In this document: in pieces, positions 36,208 through 47,898 of the stretch
Position numbering within the stretch: position 1 is the stretch's first letter
Layout of the letters: every line of letters begins with the position of its first letter
DNA from: Iris pallida
Lineage: Eukaryota; Streptophyta; Magnoliopsida; Asparagales; Iridaceae
Length of the DNA: 64,000 nt
Direction: 5' to 3'
Assembly (NCBI GenBank): GCA_029216955.1
Contig: JANAVB010033216.1
Span: forward strand, 10,103,408-10,167,407
The notes under the pieces: model-generated
Told to the model about the DNA's origin: nothing
What the model saw: only the letters and a program-made list of their open reading frames with translations
Database searches by the model: none
Translations under genes and position numbers: made by a program

Positions 36208-37914
36208 TGTAATCCTACTTTCCCTAAATAAAGATTTTGGCATTATTCATCTATCTAGTATATTATAATTAACTATTATTTTTACTAATTAATAGTTAGC
36301 CATTCATTTTTATTTATTTATTACCTATTATATTTTTTGAATATTTGAAGTGGACCTTGAGTTAACAGTGTTAGGCCTTATTGGGCCGAGCCCATAAGCT
36401 AGGTTTAAGTTCAGGAAAAAACCTATTAGTTCTAAGTCTTCTTCTTCCTCTTTCTTCTTTAATTGCAATTGCAGCGCCACTCGAAGAGCAAACATGGAGC
36501 GTCGTCTCTTGTTCCAGAAGACTCCAGAGGCTTCTTCTCCACCGACCTAAACCCAACCATCTTGGTCGTCCAACCTCCACCACCATACTCCGACGAATCA
36601 CCACCGTCCGATGCTACCGGCCACATCCTCCTCGCCAACCTATAAATGGGTCCTTATGTTGGATTAGGCTTTGGGCTCGGACTAATAAGATGTTTAAATA
36701 TTTTGGAATAATATTGTAGGCTGGTTTGACCTAGATTAACAGATGGAGTTCTGCAATTGACTAATATATGGACTGAGCACATGGGCTCGAGCCCAGGGAA
36801 GGAAAGTGAGTTGTTGGGCTTGACCTTAGAGTAAGTCCATAAATTTAGTCATAATGAATTTATGTTAAGGATAATTCTTTACTAAATGAGTTTAATAAAT
36901 AAGTTTAGGAAGAGAGAGGTTTAAGATTGTAGAAGTAGGTTAGCAATAAAATAATATTCACAAGAATTATTAGAGCTATTTTCTAAAAATATTGTATCTC
37001 TTTGACACAGATTCTCCAAATTTTGGACTTTACCCCTACGGCAATCCAAGCAAGTACACTATGACTGAATTCATACTTTATAACTATATGCATGTTCATA
37101 TTGGACACATAGTTGAAACGGAGACTTATATTATTCTATTGTTCTTTTATTTTACTCATTACTATTGTTGGAGATTCGAAAATATATATTTTACATGTGA
37201 TCAAAGCCCTTAGCGTAATATTGTTGATAGCTTAGTCGTACATTGTGCACGTGTGCCTAAGCCGTACCGTACTGATTGTACTATTGTTCTAATGTACTTC
37301 CTGAGCTAATCACACGTAAATTATCATTTCAAACACTATTGCACTTAGTCTCTTTCCATTGTTATATTGTCACTACTTCATTTACATACTAGTTGTTAGT
37401 AGCAATACTTTACAGTTTATTTAGTACTATTCATCATAGGTTGTACTTTGCTCCTTTCTTGACTGGATGTGTTATAGGTGATTAGATGCTGACTTGTATA
37501 CTAGCTACTATGGTCCCACAGATGAGGTGACCATGGATGACCTAGCTCCAGAGGTGGAACCAGCTGCTGATCTGGACATCTAGAGCAGAGTGTCAGTTGT
37601 AGTATGTTGTAGTAGAGATTGGTGTTGTATCAATCAGTATTATATTATGTAGGTTGGATAACTGTAGTAGAAGCTTATGATGCACTTTATCTTTTACCGA
37701 ATCTATTTTCGTTAATTCATTGTAAAATTGTACTCCTAAAGCATAGTGGAACTCTGGATGTGATGTGATATATGATAGTACCGATAGTGTTGTGATAAGT
37801 TGATCTTATGTACTGATAATCATTGAGGTTTAGACAGCTTACTACCGCTATCAGCGACAGCGTAGGCTGGACATGGCTGACTCGTATCCAGTTATCTGGG
37901 AGCGGGGCGTGACA
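36208..37914 (+). repeat. 3' LTR of element E (1707 bases)
   Basis: It starts TGTAATCCTACTTTCC and ends GAGCGGGGCGTGACA. The pol pseudogene and polypurine tract lie directly upstream, so this is the 3' LTR. The 5' LTR is not in the window. Frames inside are short and not called. Confidence 0.8.
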
Positions 37915-39232
37915 ACCATCGAAACAGGGTCAGCCCGAAGGGTCGGGTTGTCTTATCTTGAAGCTAATTTTGGTTGCCCCTTAATCATGATTGTCAGCTG
38001 GTCCTGGTGGTTATCTGTGATTCTGACCTTTTGTGGGATCATGCTGAGGCTGGGGGTTGCCCTAGGATAGGGGTTGCCCAAGCTCCAAGGATTGTCCGGC
38101 TTACCCTAGGGCTGGCCCAGCATCCAAAGTCGAGTATGTTTCCAGTTCTCGTAAGATCAAGCCAGCTCCTAAATAGGATTTTTTTTTTTTGAGATGGCCC
38201 GAACCCAGTCAATCCTGTCTGCCTCATTCCCAAAAACAATCCAGTCTTGACCCATGATTCGGTCGGGGGCAGGCAGGACTGACTGGGTTTGGGCCGATTC
38301 AGGGTTGGTTCCGGTCAACCCATATATATTTAAATAAAATTGAGAAGAAAAAATAAAATTTTTTAGAAGAAAAAATTGAGAAGTTTTGTTAATGTCATTA
38401 TAATTTAAATATGCTATAACATATATTTATAAGTAACCAAAAAATTTGTGAACGAAAAAGTTGATAAATTTTTATTATGCCAATATAATTTAAATTGCTA
38501 TAACATTAACTAACAAAAAATGAAAGTTGACATTTCATTTTCATAAAATTTGTAATAAAATATACAAGAATATTTTTTTTTTTTTTTTGTTGTCCATCGT
38601 CCGTCTTTCGTCTAAGTTTATTGCTCAGCTCCTCGTCCATTAACGTCCTCCAAAGTAAGAATTTGAAAGTCATTGAAAGTCGGCCCACTGATGTCGGCAC
38701 TTTCATCCGTTGAGTTTTGATTTTATTTTTTCGCATGACCCAATCTTGAACATCCACAAGGCTATCCAGCATACACCACTCAGGGATCAGGCCGTTCAAC
38801 AAATCCTCGAAACTGATTTCAATCAAAGCTGATCCACTTGAATATTCGATTGATCCATTCCTCAAAATGCATGCGCGTTCCCTCTATATTCGCATTGATG
38901 ATATCATTATTTCGACGGCACCTCTAACGATAGCTATCCAACATCCAATGAATCCAGTCTAACTAATCCATGTCCAAACATATTCTGATCCCGCATATGA
39001 CTTGTTAATACGATATAAGTCTACATATGAAATTCTCAGTTCAACTCAACCAACAAGGCCTTCCGTAAAACTATCCCTAGCTAATAAAATATCTGCATGA
39101 GATTTGTAAAATATCTAGACTTATGGTATGGAACATTCTGCAGAACATTGAGAGTGAGGCAAAGGTTTCAATCATAAAAGCAAAATCATAGTTGAAAATA
39201 ATTCAATCAAAAATCCAACGACGTAAACTCGT
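37915..39232. other. Unassigned stretch
   Basis: The first 400 bases are GC-richer with repeated GGGTTG.CC and CCAGC phrases. From 38330 it turns AT-rich. A 16-base T run (38573-38588) lies just left of a minus-strand frame of about 90 residues (38865-38590) that matches nothing I recognise. The T run could be the poly(A) tail of a minus-strand retrocopy, which is speculation. The part from about 38900 to 39232 may be the leader of the copia element whose primer site is at 39233-39244. Confidence 0.3.
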
Positions 39233-39244
39233 GCTCTGATACCA
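39233..39244 (-). promoter_or_regulatory. Primer binding site for initiator Met tRNA (minus strand)
   Basis: The minus strand reads TGGTATCAGAGC, the 12-base complement of the 3' end of plant initiator methionine tRNA, as used by most Ty1/copia elements. It implies an LTR to the right and an internal region to the left, on the minus strand. Confidence 0.7.
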
Positions 39245-39700
39245 CTATTCATGCCTTGGTTTCGTAAAAATGATCGTCCTCGCATAAATGTAACCGTGCG
39301 AGCCTGAGTTGCTCTCGCATAAGGCAAATACTGAAATGGCCGTTTGAACAGCTAAATGATAGAGCTGTCTCATAGATGTCCTAAGCAGAAAAGTTGAATC
39401 AACACAACGATATCTACAAGAACAATTCTCTTTATTAATATTGAAGTATAATATTACAATGGCCGGAAGCAAAGGTTACAACCACTCAAACTCTCTCTCA
39501 CTCTCTCAATACAATGAATCATGCCCTGAGGCTTACAACTTGAGAATGAATACAATAGATGTTGTTCATATATTTTGTCTTGTGTACAAGTGAAGACTTC
39601 AACGTAGACGTACGTCTCAAATTGCCAAGTAAATCCATGCCTTGGCGACGTCCAAGCAAGCTCCGACCGAATGAGTTACTCCCTACATCCAACTAATAAT
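39245..39700 (-). repeat. Probable 3' part of a copia-type 5' LTR (minus strand)
   Basis: It adjoins the primer binding site. On the minus strand an AATAAA signal lies at 39436-39431, about 190 bases before the LTR end, a normal R/U5 arrangement. The LTR start was not located and no second LTR was found. The right edge given is nominal. Confidence 0.4.
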
Positions 39701-41100
39701 CTGGTGGGGTGCCAATACATAGAATGCACTGGAGGGAAGGCCTCTCGCCTACTCTACAAAACCAGCACATTATTTATGTGAGTGCACACAATATTATGTG
39801 GTCTTCCTAATCTTGTACTAGGATCAGTTACATGGCATAGAAAATAAAGCATACATTATGTCGCGGGAATATATGTGTTATGCAGTGGAGTAACATCATT
39901 TCACTCACTGATACTTGCCATGTGCCCTTTCATTTTCTATAAACCAATATGATAACGATACATAACGACTCAAAAGAGTCTATACTCAAGTGTCACAAGT
40001 GTGTCTCTGTAGAAGACAATCATTAGACTCAAAAATGTGTAGCGTGTCGTGCATCCACTTCCTTAGTCAACTAACAACATATAAGCAGATTGTCGCTATC
40101 ATGACGATATAGCCTATATGAGGGTCACTGGCATGACAAGTCATCCTGGACTATAACTTAGTGTAGACGGCGATCCTTTTAGCCTGGGTAGCAAGCCCCC
40201 TGAAAGTTTTCGAATCACCTATATTGGGATCCAACACAGTTATCGTGGTTCCTCGTAGCCAAATCGCTCCCATGGCTCCGGAATACCATTCGAGAAAACA
40301 AAACCCTTGTGCACAACTTGTCAAATGACCATGCAAGTCTCTACTCTAACTAACCATACTACTCAAGCCATTGTTCATCTCAAACTTTTTCATCTCTATG
40401 AAGCGCCCAGTCTAGGGACTCCCTCGACGACCCTACAGTCCTGAAATCTTTCCAAATTTTTATCTTTGAATTCCGGAAGGACTATTTTGATAGCCTCCCT
40501 ACCTAATTTCAACTATCTTCCACGAAGTACCCAACAATGTCATAATCTATATGACAAGCATTGGAACCGTGTGAACGTATATACTATGGAAGCAGAACAA
40601 TAATCCATGTGACACCAATAAAAACTCTACTTTGTACGAGACATTAATACATAGATGAGTGCCAATTTGAAACACAGTGTGACATACTATCTTTAGCAAC
40701 CAGTGAGATTACCATCTTCTATACATTGTGATACAAGATGGTCTTACTCCCTTAGCTTTATGGGTTCTCTTTTATTAGAAAGCATTACTTAGTGCGTACT
40801 GAACAAGCATGTGGCATCCATTTTATAAGTGTAAAGGCAAGGCATGGACGAAATAACCGAAGACACCCCCTGAACGAGGACTTGCCTCGACCGAGCGGGA
40901 CTCTGAAAAAGTACTGCATAGCCATGTTCAAACGCCGTTTCCCAATGATTCATCTTGTTGAACTAAGCGGAGCAGGGCACTACAGAGGACGATGCACAAA
41001 GATATGTAATATATGCATGTAACAATTATTACAAGTAAATAAATAGAAATTTGGTTAGCAAAGGAAGTAAATCGAGATGGTAGACGTTTATCTCTATTAT
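39700..41100. other. Unassigned stretch
   Basis: It may include the rest of the copia LTR. Composition is unremarkable and only short accidental frames occur. No gene, repeat array or terminal repeat was recognised. Confidence 0.3.
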
Positions 41101-41102
41101 CT

Positions 41103-42060
41103 TTATGAATATAAATAAATAAATAAATTCAAGTCTTCAATAATTGAATCATTTGGAACAAATAAATCATAAAAATTACCAAAATCTTCTTGGACACCGG
41201 GTAAGTTATCCAATTTTATTGGTATTTCTATAGTCGGCTCCTCCCTAGTGGTGAACATATTCAATAATAGGAGATTGAGGCTAAATTGGTGAGGGACTTT
41301 CGACAAGAATTGGTTGTGGAGGTGACTGACTCTATTGGAACTTTGTGGGAGAGAAAGACGATATCCTAACTCGAAGAATGTAACATCAAGAGTCACAAAC
41401 CAACGACCTACTTTTGGATCCATGCACTTGCAACCTTTTTTGGTTGAGGAGAATCCAAGGAAGACCACACTCACTACTAAGGAGTCAAGTTTAGTACGAA
41501 CATATCCTTCATATATATAAAAAAAAATGCACCCAAAGACACGAAGAACATCAAGATAAAGATCTTTAGTGGTTGAGGATAGAGAAGGGAGCTCTCAACT
41601 GTAATAATATGTATATTCGATTGATTATATAAGTTATTGTGAGATGCTTCAGACCGGTACCATTTTGGGATGTTATGACGGAAGAGAAGAGCTTGGGTTG
41701 TCTTTATTATTCTTTCGCTCTGTAACACCTTTCTGTTCCCAAGTGACTAAGCACAACCTTTGATGAATTATACCCATACTTGTGAGAAATTCTTTTAAAG
41801 ATTTATCAAAGTAGTCATTCACATTGTCCGAGCGAAAAGCTTTGATTTTCTTCCTAAACTACATTTGCACCATGTTGTAGAAAGTCTTCATAATATGTGT
41901 ATTTTGTGCCTTTTTCATCAAGTACACCCACGTACATCTTGAGAAATGATTAATGAAAGTGATGAAGTAGCTATGCCCATCTAAAGACATTATAGGGGAA
42001 GATACCCAAACATTAGAGTGAATAAGATCAAAAGGATCATAAATCTTGGTGGAAGTCTAA
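41103..42060 (-). pseudogene. Copia fragment G2: integrase core and C-terminal part
   Basis: From right to left on the minus strand: the integrase core (DPFDLIHSNVW, with the first catalytic Asp position changed to Asn; GHSYFITFINHFSRCTWVYL; AFRSDNVNDYF), then ALLFRHNIPKWYRSEA, then the copia signature FLGFSSTKKGCKCMDPK, then RRWFVT-like RWFVTLDVTFFE. Several stops and shifts break it. Ty1/copia order is integrase before reverse transcriptase, yet here a reverse transcriptase fragment lies upstream on the same strand. The two pieces therefore come from different copies. Confidence 0.85.
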
Positions 42061-42067
42061 GAATAAG

Positions 42068-42276
42068 TGTAAGTTGATAAATTTTTATATATTCTTCTAC
42101 AGCTGGAGGCCTCAATAAATAGGGACTATAGAGAGTATAAAATGTCCTTAAATCATCCCAAACAAATCTAACTAAATGAAATAAAATGAAATAAGATAAA
42201 ATCTTTACCTATTTTGCACAACTATATAGTAGAGAATAATTATTAAAAGATGGTAAGAAATTATGACGGTTTAACA
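42068..42276 (-). repeat. Short copia 3' LTR of fragment G1 (209 bases)
   Basis: The minus strand starts TGTTAAACCGTC at 42276, preceded by the purine-rich ACGGGGAG, and ends ATCAACTTACA at 42068. It follows the RNase H of G1 directly, as expected of a copia 3' LTR. The next bases on the left already belong to the G2 integrase. Confidence 0.6.
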
Positions 42277-42284
42277 CTCCCCGT

Positions 42285-43640
42285 TAACTCGGCAGTCTAT
42301 GAGAGATGAGTTTAGACCACAATATAGTAAACTCGTGTTTGTGAAGCCTTTTGGTGAAAATATCAACAAGTTAACCTGGAGATGGCACAAAGAGTACACG
42401 ATGAGAACCGAAGAGAAGTCTTTCACTAATAAAGTGGTAGACAAGTTCAATATGTTTAGCACGAGCATGCATGGAAGACATAATTGGAGGCCGTGACGTC
42501 ATCTGAGGTTATCACAGAATATAGTGATAGGTTTGAATGGATAAAGTTTAGTTCATATCAAGGTGATGTAACGTCCAAGTAGTCTCTGCGCAAACATGAC
42601 AAGGGAGCGATATTCAGCTTCAGAACTGAAGCAGAAGACTGTAGGTTGTTTCTTAGTAGTCCATGAGACGATATTAGTCCCTAAGAAAATGCACAAACTA
42701 GTAGTAGAGTGGTGATAATCGGGGTAGTCTGCGCAGTCTGCGTCGGAGTATGCAGTGACTATGAACGGTCAAGCTGAGCGGCGAAAGATGAAGCCAAAAT
42801 TAGGAGATCCTTTAAGATACTGAAGGATCCGTTTGGCATCAATGGGATGGAGAGAGCATGATTGGCTCATGAATTGAGCCACATGATTAACGACATTAGC
42901 AATGTCCAGGCACGTAAAGGTTAGGTACTACGGAGAACCAACCAGTTAATAATACTTAGTGGCATCTGGAATAAGATCACCAATATTAGCTGAGAGCTAG
43001 AATTTTGAACAAAGTGGGGTAGAGCATGGCTTACACTCTCTCATAGAGAACTTTTGAAGGAGGTCAAGGGTATATCTAGTATGGAAAATGTGTAGAGAGT
43101 TCTGAGAATGGGTTACCTCGCTACTGAGAATGAGTGACAAAGATCCAAGATCACTAAGCTCAAATGCATTTCTAAGAGTGGTAATGAAGGATATGAGGAG
43201 AGAAGGAGTATTACCCGTCATAATAATGTCATCCATAGAGAAGCAGAAGTAGAATCGCATAGTCTGAATGGTAGATGAATAGATAGTGATCTGCCTTATT
43301 TTGAATGAACTCAAACTGGAGATAAAAACTGGTGAGACGCTAAAACTAGGCTCGAGGAGAATGTTTGAGACCATAAATGGCATTTTGTAGAAGACATATG
43401 ATGAGGATGAGCAAAATTTGTGAAACTATGCGGTGACTCATGCACAATGTTTTTATCTATGATGCCATAAAGAAATGTATACTTCACATCAAATTGGCGT
43501 ATAGGCCATCCAATGGAGACAACAATGCTAAGCACAGTACAGACAATAGTTGGCTTGATTACCAGACTAAAGGTCTGATTAAAATCAATATCAGTCTGCT
43601 CAATAAAGAATATGATAGGCTTGTAAACTCAAGACTCTAA
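42285..43640 (-). pseudogene. Copia fragment G1: reverse transcriptase and RNase H
   Basis: Reverse transcriptase reads SIVVSIGWPIRQFDVKYTFL, then a damaged middle, then the catalytic region FSMDDIIMTGNTPSLL (relatives have YVDD), LRNAFELSDLGSLS, EVTHSQNSLHI and YTLDLLQKFSM. RNase H follows at about 42980-42400 (YSDADCADYPDYHHSTTSLC, SEAEYRSL). The 5' part of the element is missing beyond about 43680. Frameshifts and stops make it inactive. Confidence 0.85.
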
Positions 43641-43679
43641 GAGTAAGATAGGCTTATAAACTCAAGACTCTAAGAGTAG
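43614..43679. repeat. Tandem duplication of 33 bases
   Basis: GATAGGCTT.TAAACTCAAG followed by ACTCTAAGAGTA is present twice (43614-43646 and 43647-43679) with one or two differences, at the truncated end of G1. Confidence 0.85.
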
Positions 43680-43709
43680 AATAACCATGGGTAGCACAAG
43701 TCGCTACAT

Positions 43710-44270
43710 AATTTTTTTTTTTCATTTTTGAATGCTTTTGCTTTTATTTTTTTATTTTTTCCCGTTTCTTTTAAATTATTTTTTGTTCTTTAAAAGTTCC
43801 TTTTCTATAATTTTATAAATTTCTCTGTCACTTGCTTTTTGATTTTTAATCTTTTTATTTGTTTTTAAAAAAAATTGTTTTCCCCATATTTTTAAGGTTT
43901 TATTTCTTTTAAATTATTTTTGTTTTAAAATAATTGTTTTTTTTTTGTTCTCTATACTTTAGTAAGCTTTTTCTTTTCTTATTTTTCTTCTTTTTGATCT
44001 TTATTAAAAAAATCATTTTAATTATTTTTCCCTCTAGAAAATACCTATTTTAGGTCTTTCCATTTTTTCCCTTTTTCCCAATTTTCACAAAAAAACTTTT
44101 TTTAATACCTTTTAAATATATTTTTTGCTTTCTTTTTTTATATCTTCTTTCTCTTTCTTTTCTTTTTTTATCGTTCCTAATTTTGTTTCTTTTTTTTAAA
44201 ATTGCATTTTTTTCCTATTTTTCCTTCTTTTTCGTTATAAAAAAGAATTATTTTTTGGTGTTTGGTCTGT
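43710..44270. repeat. T-rich low-complexity stretch
   Basis: About 560 bases dominated by T runs separated by single C, A or G bases. No frame or ordered repeat is visible. It could be a decayed poly(A)-like tract on the minus strand or simple-sequence drift. Confidence 0.7.
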
Positions 44271-44536
44271 TTTACATCATGATGAGTTTGGATTAGGTTT
44301 AGCACAGATCGGGTCACAAAAATTAATTTATATAAAAATAATTATGATGTCAATAGGATTTGAACTATGTTGTTTGGAATACTAATATATTATCTTAAAC
44401 AATTACGCTATAATAATAAAGAATAAAAAATAATAACAATTTAATATATTTAATAGTCAAATGTTATATTTTTATATGAACTATATATTGTCAAAAATAT
44501 TTATATATTCACCAAACATGATGAGAGTATAATATT

Positions 44537-44811
44537 GGACTAGTTAGCTTTTAAAACCTGGATTTTATACTAACATAGAATTTAAGCTCTGACATGTCGA
44601 ATTGAAAAATTTGGATTCTGAATTTTTTTTTTCTATCATACCCTGAACATGAGTAGAAAGGCAACAACCCACACATGCTGGAAAGGAGGATATAATGGAA
44701 AAAAAGAAAACCAAAAATTAAAATTTAGGATCCAAACTTTTCAATTGGATATGTCAGAGTTTAAACTCTAAGTTAGTACAAAATTTAGGTTATGAACGCC
44801 AACTAGTCCTA
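44537..44811. mobile_element. MITE-like element with long imperfect terminal inverted repeats
   Basis: The left arm from 44537 (GGACTAGTTAGCTTTTAAAA, then CCTGGATTTTATACTAAC) is the imperfect reverse complement of the right arm ending at about 44811. Arms of about 90-95 bases can be aligned around a centre of about 85 bases. There is no coding sequence. The family and target duplication are unclear; AATATT occurs just outside both ends but is itself palindromic. Confidence 0.7.
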
Positions 44812-45147
44812 GAATATTCCAGAAAATTTAATTTCCGACTATAGATTCTGAATACTACATGTCTCAGAGGAAGGGAAGAAGAAGTAGAAGGAGAAGAAGA
44901 GTAGAAACAAGATTTTATTGATTGAATAATAATGAAAAATTTGAATCAAAATCCTTTTATAAGTAGGCAACAAACAGGCCCATAACCAACCATTGCTATG
45001 GCGGATATATGACCAAATTTCCTGTCTTAAAATTTAATGATTTTGGCCAACTCCACCTGATATTCGGTAGGTATTTCTATTCAATGAAATATCATTTTGT
45101 CGACTTAGATGGCCTCCATAAGACTATTAGTCCTAGAAAAAATGACT

Positions 45148-45358
45148 TAGCTGTGTTTGATTGAGCTTTTTTTTATGAAAAATATTTTATCGCAAATTTT
45201 CCAGCAATTATAGTATTTGATAGCGCATATTTTTCATAAAATTATTTTCCAATAATCTACCTTTTTTATATTTTTCTCTAAAATAGTGAAAAATAAAATT
45301 GGTCCAGCGCATAGAAAAATATCAATTTTCATGAAAAATTAACGACAATCAAACACCC
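45148..45358. mobile_element. Possible small MITE
   Basis: GTGTTTGATTGAGCTT at 45148 is mirrored by ACAATCAAACAC ending at about 45357, with AT-rich sequence between. Terminal repeats of 11-12 bases are typical of small plant MITEs. No target duplication was confirmed. Confidence 0.4.
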
Positions 45359-45359
45359 A

Positions 45360-45985
45360 AATTAATTCTGTAGTATTTTTTTCTATGAAATTTTTTTCCT
45401 ATTAGAAATAATTTCGTGGAATTAATTTATTTTTCACATATTTTTCATCTTGTAATCAAATGCATGCTTTGATACCCATTTTCTTTTTAGATCCTAAACA
45501 TTTCATACAAATTTGAATACTGAAATAATTTGGCAGTATACTATGTTGAGTAACATTGTGAATTATGTACTTATCATTTTATATTTCCCAAATTGGGGTT
45601 GTTAGTCTATACTTGTTTCCTAAACCAAAATATGATTAACTCAAAAAGAATTTGTCAAACCATCTTACATCATTTCTTTTAGATACTAAGAAACATATTA
45701 GAAAAAATTTATCGCTGCAAGTGCAGTTGAGCATTCAATATTTAATTATTTGTACGTAATATTGTTTAATTAGAATCCAGTGATGTATAAGCTGTAGTTG
45801 AGACGTCGCATGTAACTTGTAATGAATGGAGAATTTGTTTGATTAGGAATTTTATAATGTGTAAAAAAACTAGGAAGAGGAATGTATTTCAACAAATGTT
45901 GTTCGATGATAGCACATCAGATGAATTGATTATGGATTTATGGTAGCGAATTTTGTAGTTTTAACCTCAGCAGGTTGGATTTATG
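45360..45985. other. AT-rich stretch, nothing recognised
   Basis: Only short frames and no terminal repeats. It may include the interior or 3' end of the CACTA element, whose distal end was not found. Confidence 0.3.
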
Positions 45986-46158
45986 GTAGCGAATCATGAA
46001 TAGAACTCCCGGTCTCACTAGCTACCGGTGCTGGATGAATAGAACTCCCGGTCTCACTAGCAACCGGTGCCACTTCCTCCTTAACTGTAGGAGGAGCCAC
46101 CTCAGCATTTATTGTTTCCCTCAAACGACGTGCCGCTCCTCGGATCATGGGTGCCATC
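45975..46158 (-). pseudogene. Probable last exon of the CACTA gene, with a tandem 13-residue repeat
   Basis: The minus strand has an acceptor-like CTTACCAG ending near 46159, then a frame starting QMAPMIRGAARRLRETINAE and continuing EEVAPVASETGSSIHPAPVA. The unit PVASETGSSIH occurs twice (a 40-41 base direct duplication at about 45996-46071), with a stop shortly after. No known domain is recognised. Assignment to the CACTA element is by position and strand only. Confidence 0.4.
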
Positions 46159-46499
46159 TGGTAAGATCGATATTCATAAATAATATAATTGTAACATAAG
46201 CAAGCTAACTAAAGGAACCATCATGTAATTTGAGTACATTTTCGAAAGCAGATAAAGTACAAAAAATTCAATTTTTTGCCAAGTGTGAGAACGGATGGCT
46301 CAGAACACAACCCAAGATTCATTCTAGCATACATTAGTCTGAATCATCTATGTTCTGTACATATGGTGTAGTATATGTTCTTATCGTATCTAGTATCTGA
46401 AGAATGTAACAGAATCAAGATGAGCTCACATAATGTAATACTAAGACATCATCTACGTACTACTATATAAGATATAGTAATAGGTTGTCGTATCATCAT

Positions 46500-46760
46500 T
46501 ACCGAGGGATGAGGGTCGGAGGACAGTCAACTTTATCTACGGCTACATAGTTTCTGCATCGCTAGTCGAATGGCTGCAGGGACTATGTCCTGATCACGAT
46601 GTCATACCGTTGATTAATGCAAAGTCCTTATAGCAAATGTCGTACATAGATTTCTACCTCGCCAGTCTAAAGGCTGTAGGGACAGTGTCTGACTTGGTGT
46701 ATCTCACCATTTTTCTAAACCTATACACACCCTTGCCAAAACCATTTGTCTCAGTAGGTA
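46500..46760 (-). repeat. Diverged direct repeat of about 80 bases, possibly coding
   Basis: Two copies (about 46535-46615 and 46625-46710) share GCTGTAGGGAC or GCTGCAGGGAC and flanks. On the minus strand they translate to related phrases with D-T/I-VP-x-A-x-RLA. They probably belong to the decayed CACTA gene. Confidence 0.45.
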
Positions 46761-47629
46761 AAACATTCCAGGTTACTCAAGTAACCTGTCGTGCAACATT
46801 TGGTGTCAACAACATTCCTTGTTAATTGTAACATGCATACTATCATATCCCACTCTGCCAAAACCTGACCAACATACCCTACACTAGTCATTCCATATTT
46901 CAGTAATGTCAGTGAGCTAAATCATACTCAACTGTCGAGAATACTTAGGAGAAAACTCATTCACAGGATTGGTATCCATCCTTCGTGACATAGCTGAAAT
47001 TTTATAGGGCTCGATAATAATTATTAGTCAATTTATTCATCATTTCAAAACCCTGAAAATGCCCAAAAAAAAACTCCCAGTATTAGTAAATAGGTCTCGA
47101 ACCCTAAATTAGAATTTGAATCCAAGCAAAACATCAAATTGATAGTTGATATGCCCAAAAAACTCCCAATATCAGTATATAGGTGTCACACTGTCAGTCT
47201 CGTGTCCACACAGTGGGACACGACGTGTCCAAACCAACAAAATAGGTGTCACACGAACTAGAAGCGAGTCCACGCTCTCGTATCCCCGGCAGCGAGTCCA
47301 CTGTGAGTCTCGTGTCCCCCGCAGCGAGTCCACGCTCTCGTGGACACGAACTAAAAGCGAGAGAGAGAGCTAGAAGACGAGGAGAAACTGGGAAGCGGGG
47401 ACAGGGGATCACCTGAGGAGGAGCTACCAGAGGAAGGAGGAGGAGGAGAAGGAGGAGGCCGGAGGAGGGAGATCGCCGGAGGAGCACCGCGGAGGAGGAG
47501 GCCGGAGGAGGGAAATCGCCGGAGGAGCGTCGCGGAGGAGGAGCGAGCGAAAAATTGGGGGGAAGAATTTGTGAATGATCGAAAAGGAAACCCTCGCCGC
47601 CTATATGAAACATTTAGCGACGTCCTTCT

Positions 47630-47894
47630 CTTCCGTCGCTAAACGTCGCTGATATTTAATAAACGGCGACACTACTTAAAATGCGTCGCTACACGTCGCT
47701 ATATCAGCGACGTGTACCGACGAACTTGCGATACAGATTCCCATTTAACAAATTGTAGCCGCTAGACGTCGCTTTTAGTCGCTGTTGGCGACAAACAGTG
47801 ACGTCATTGATAAACGTCGCTAAACCCCAAATATTAGCGACGTTTTATCTTGGAGTTGCTAAATACATCGCTGATATGACTTATTTTGGTAGTA
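47630..47894. repeat. CACTA subterminal repeat array and terminus
   Basis: More than ten GCGACG/CGTCGC-type hexamers or one-off variants in about 250 bases, in both orientations, ending in TTATTTTGGTAGTA. Density falls sharply outside this stretch. Confidence 0.75.
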
Positions 47895-47898
47895 TAAT

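Larger units (their letters stand above)
45965..47894 (-). mobile_element. CACTA (En/Spm-type) transposon, 5' part
   Basis: Read on the minus strand from 47894, the end is ACTACCAAAATAAG, the family's CACTAC.. terminus with its first base altered. About 250 bases of subterminal repeats follow, with many GCGACG or CGTCGC copies in both directions, then a GC-rich leader (47600-47370) and decayed exons. Such subterminal arrays bind the transposase in En/Spm relatives. The other terminus was not found, so the left limit is nominal. The right end abuts the LINE endonuclease frame. Confidence 0.7.

Noticed and set aside
38506..38865. 119-residue minus-strand frame near 38.7 kb
   Set aside because: No recognisable motif, runs into a poly(T) tract, and no splice or promoter context. 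Left as unassigned sequence.
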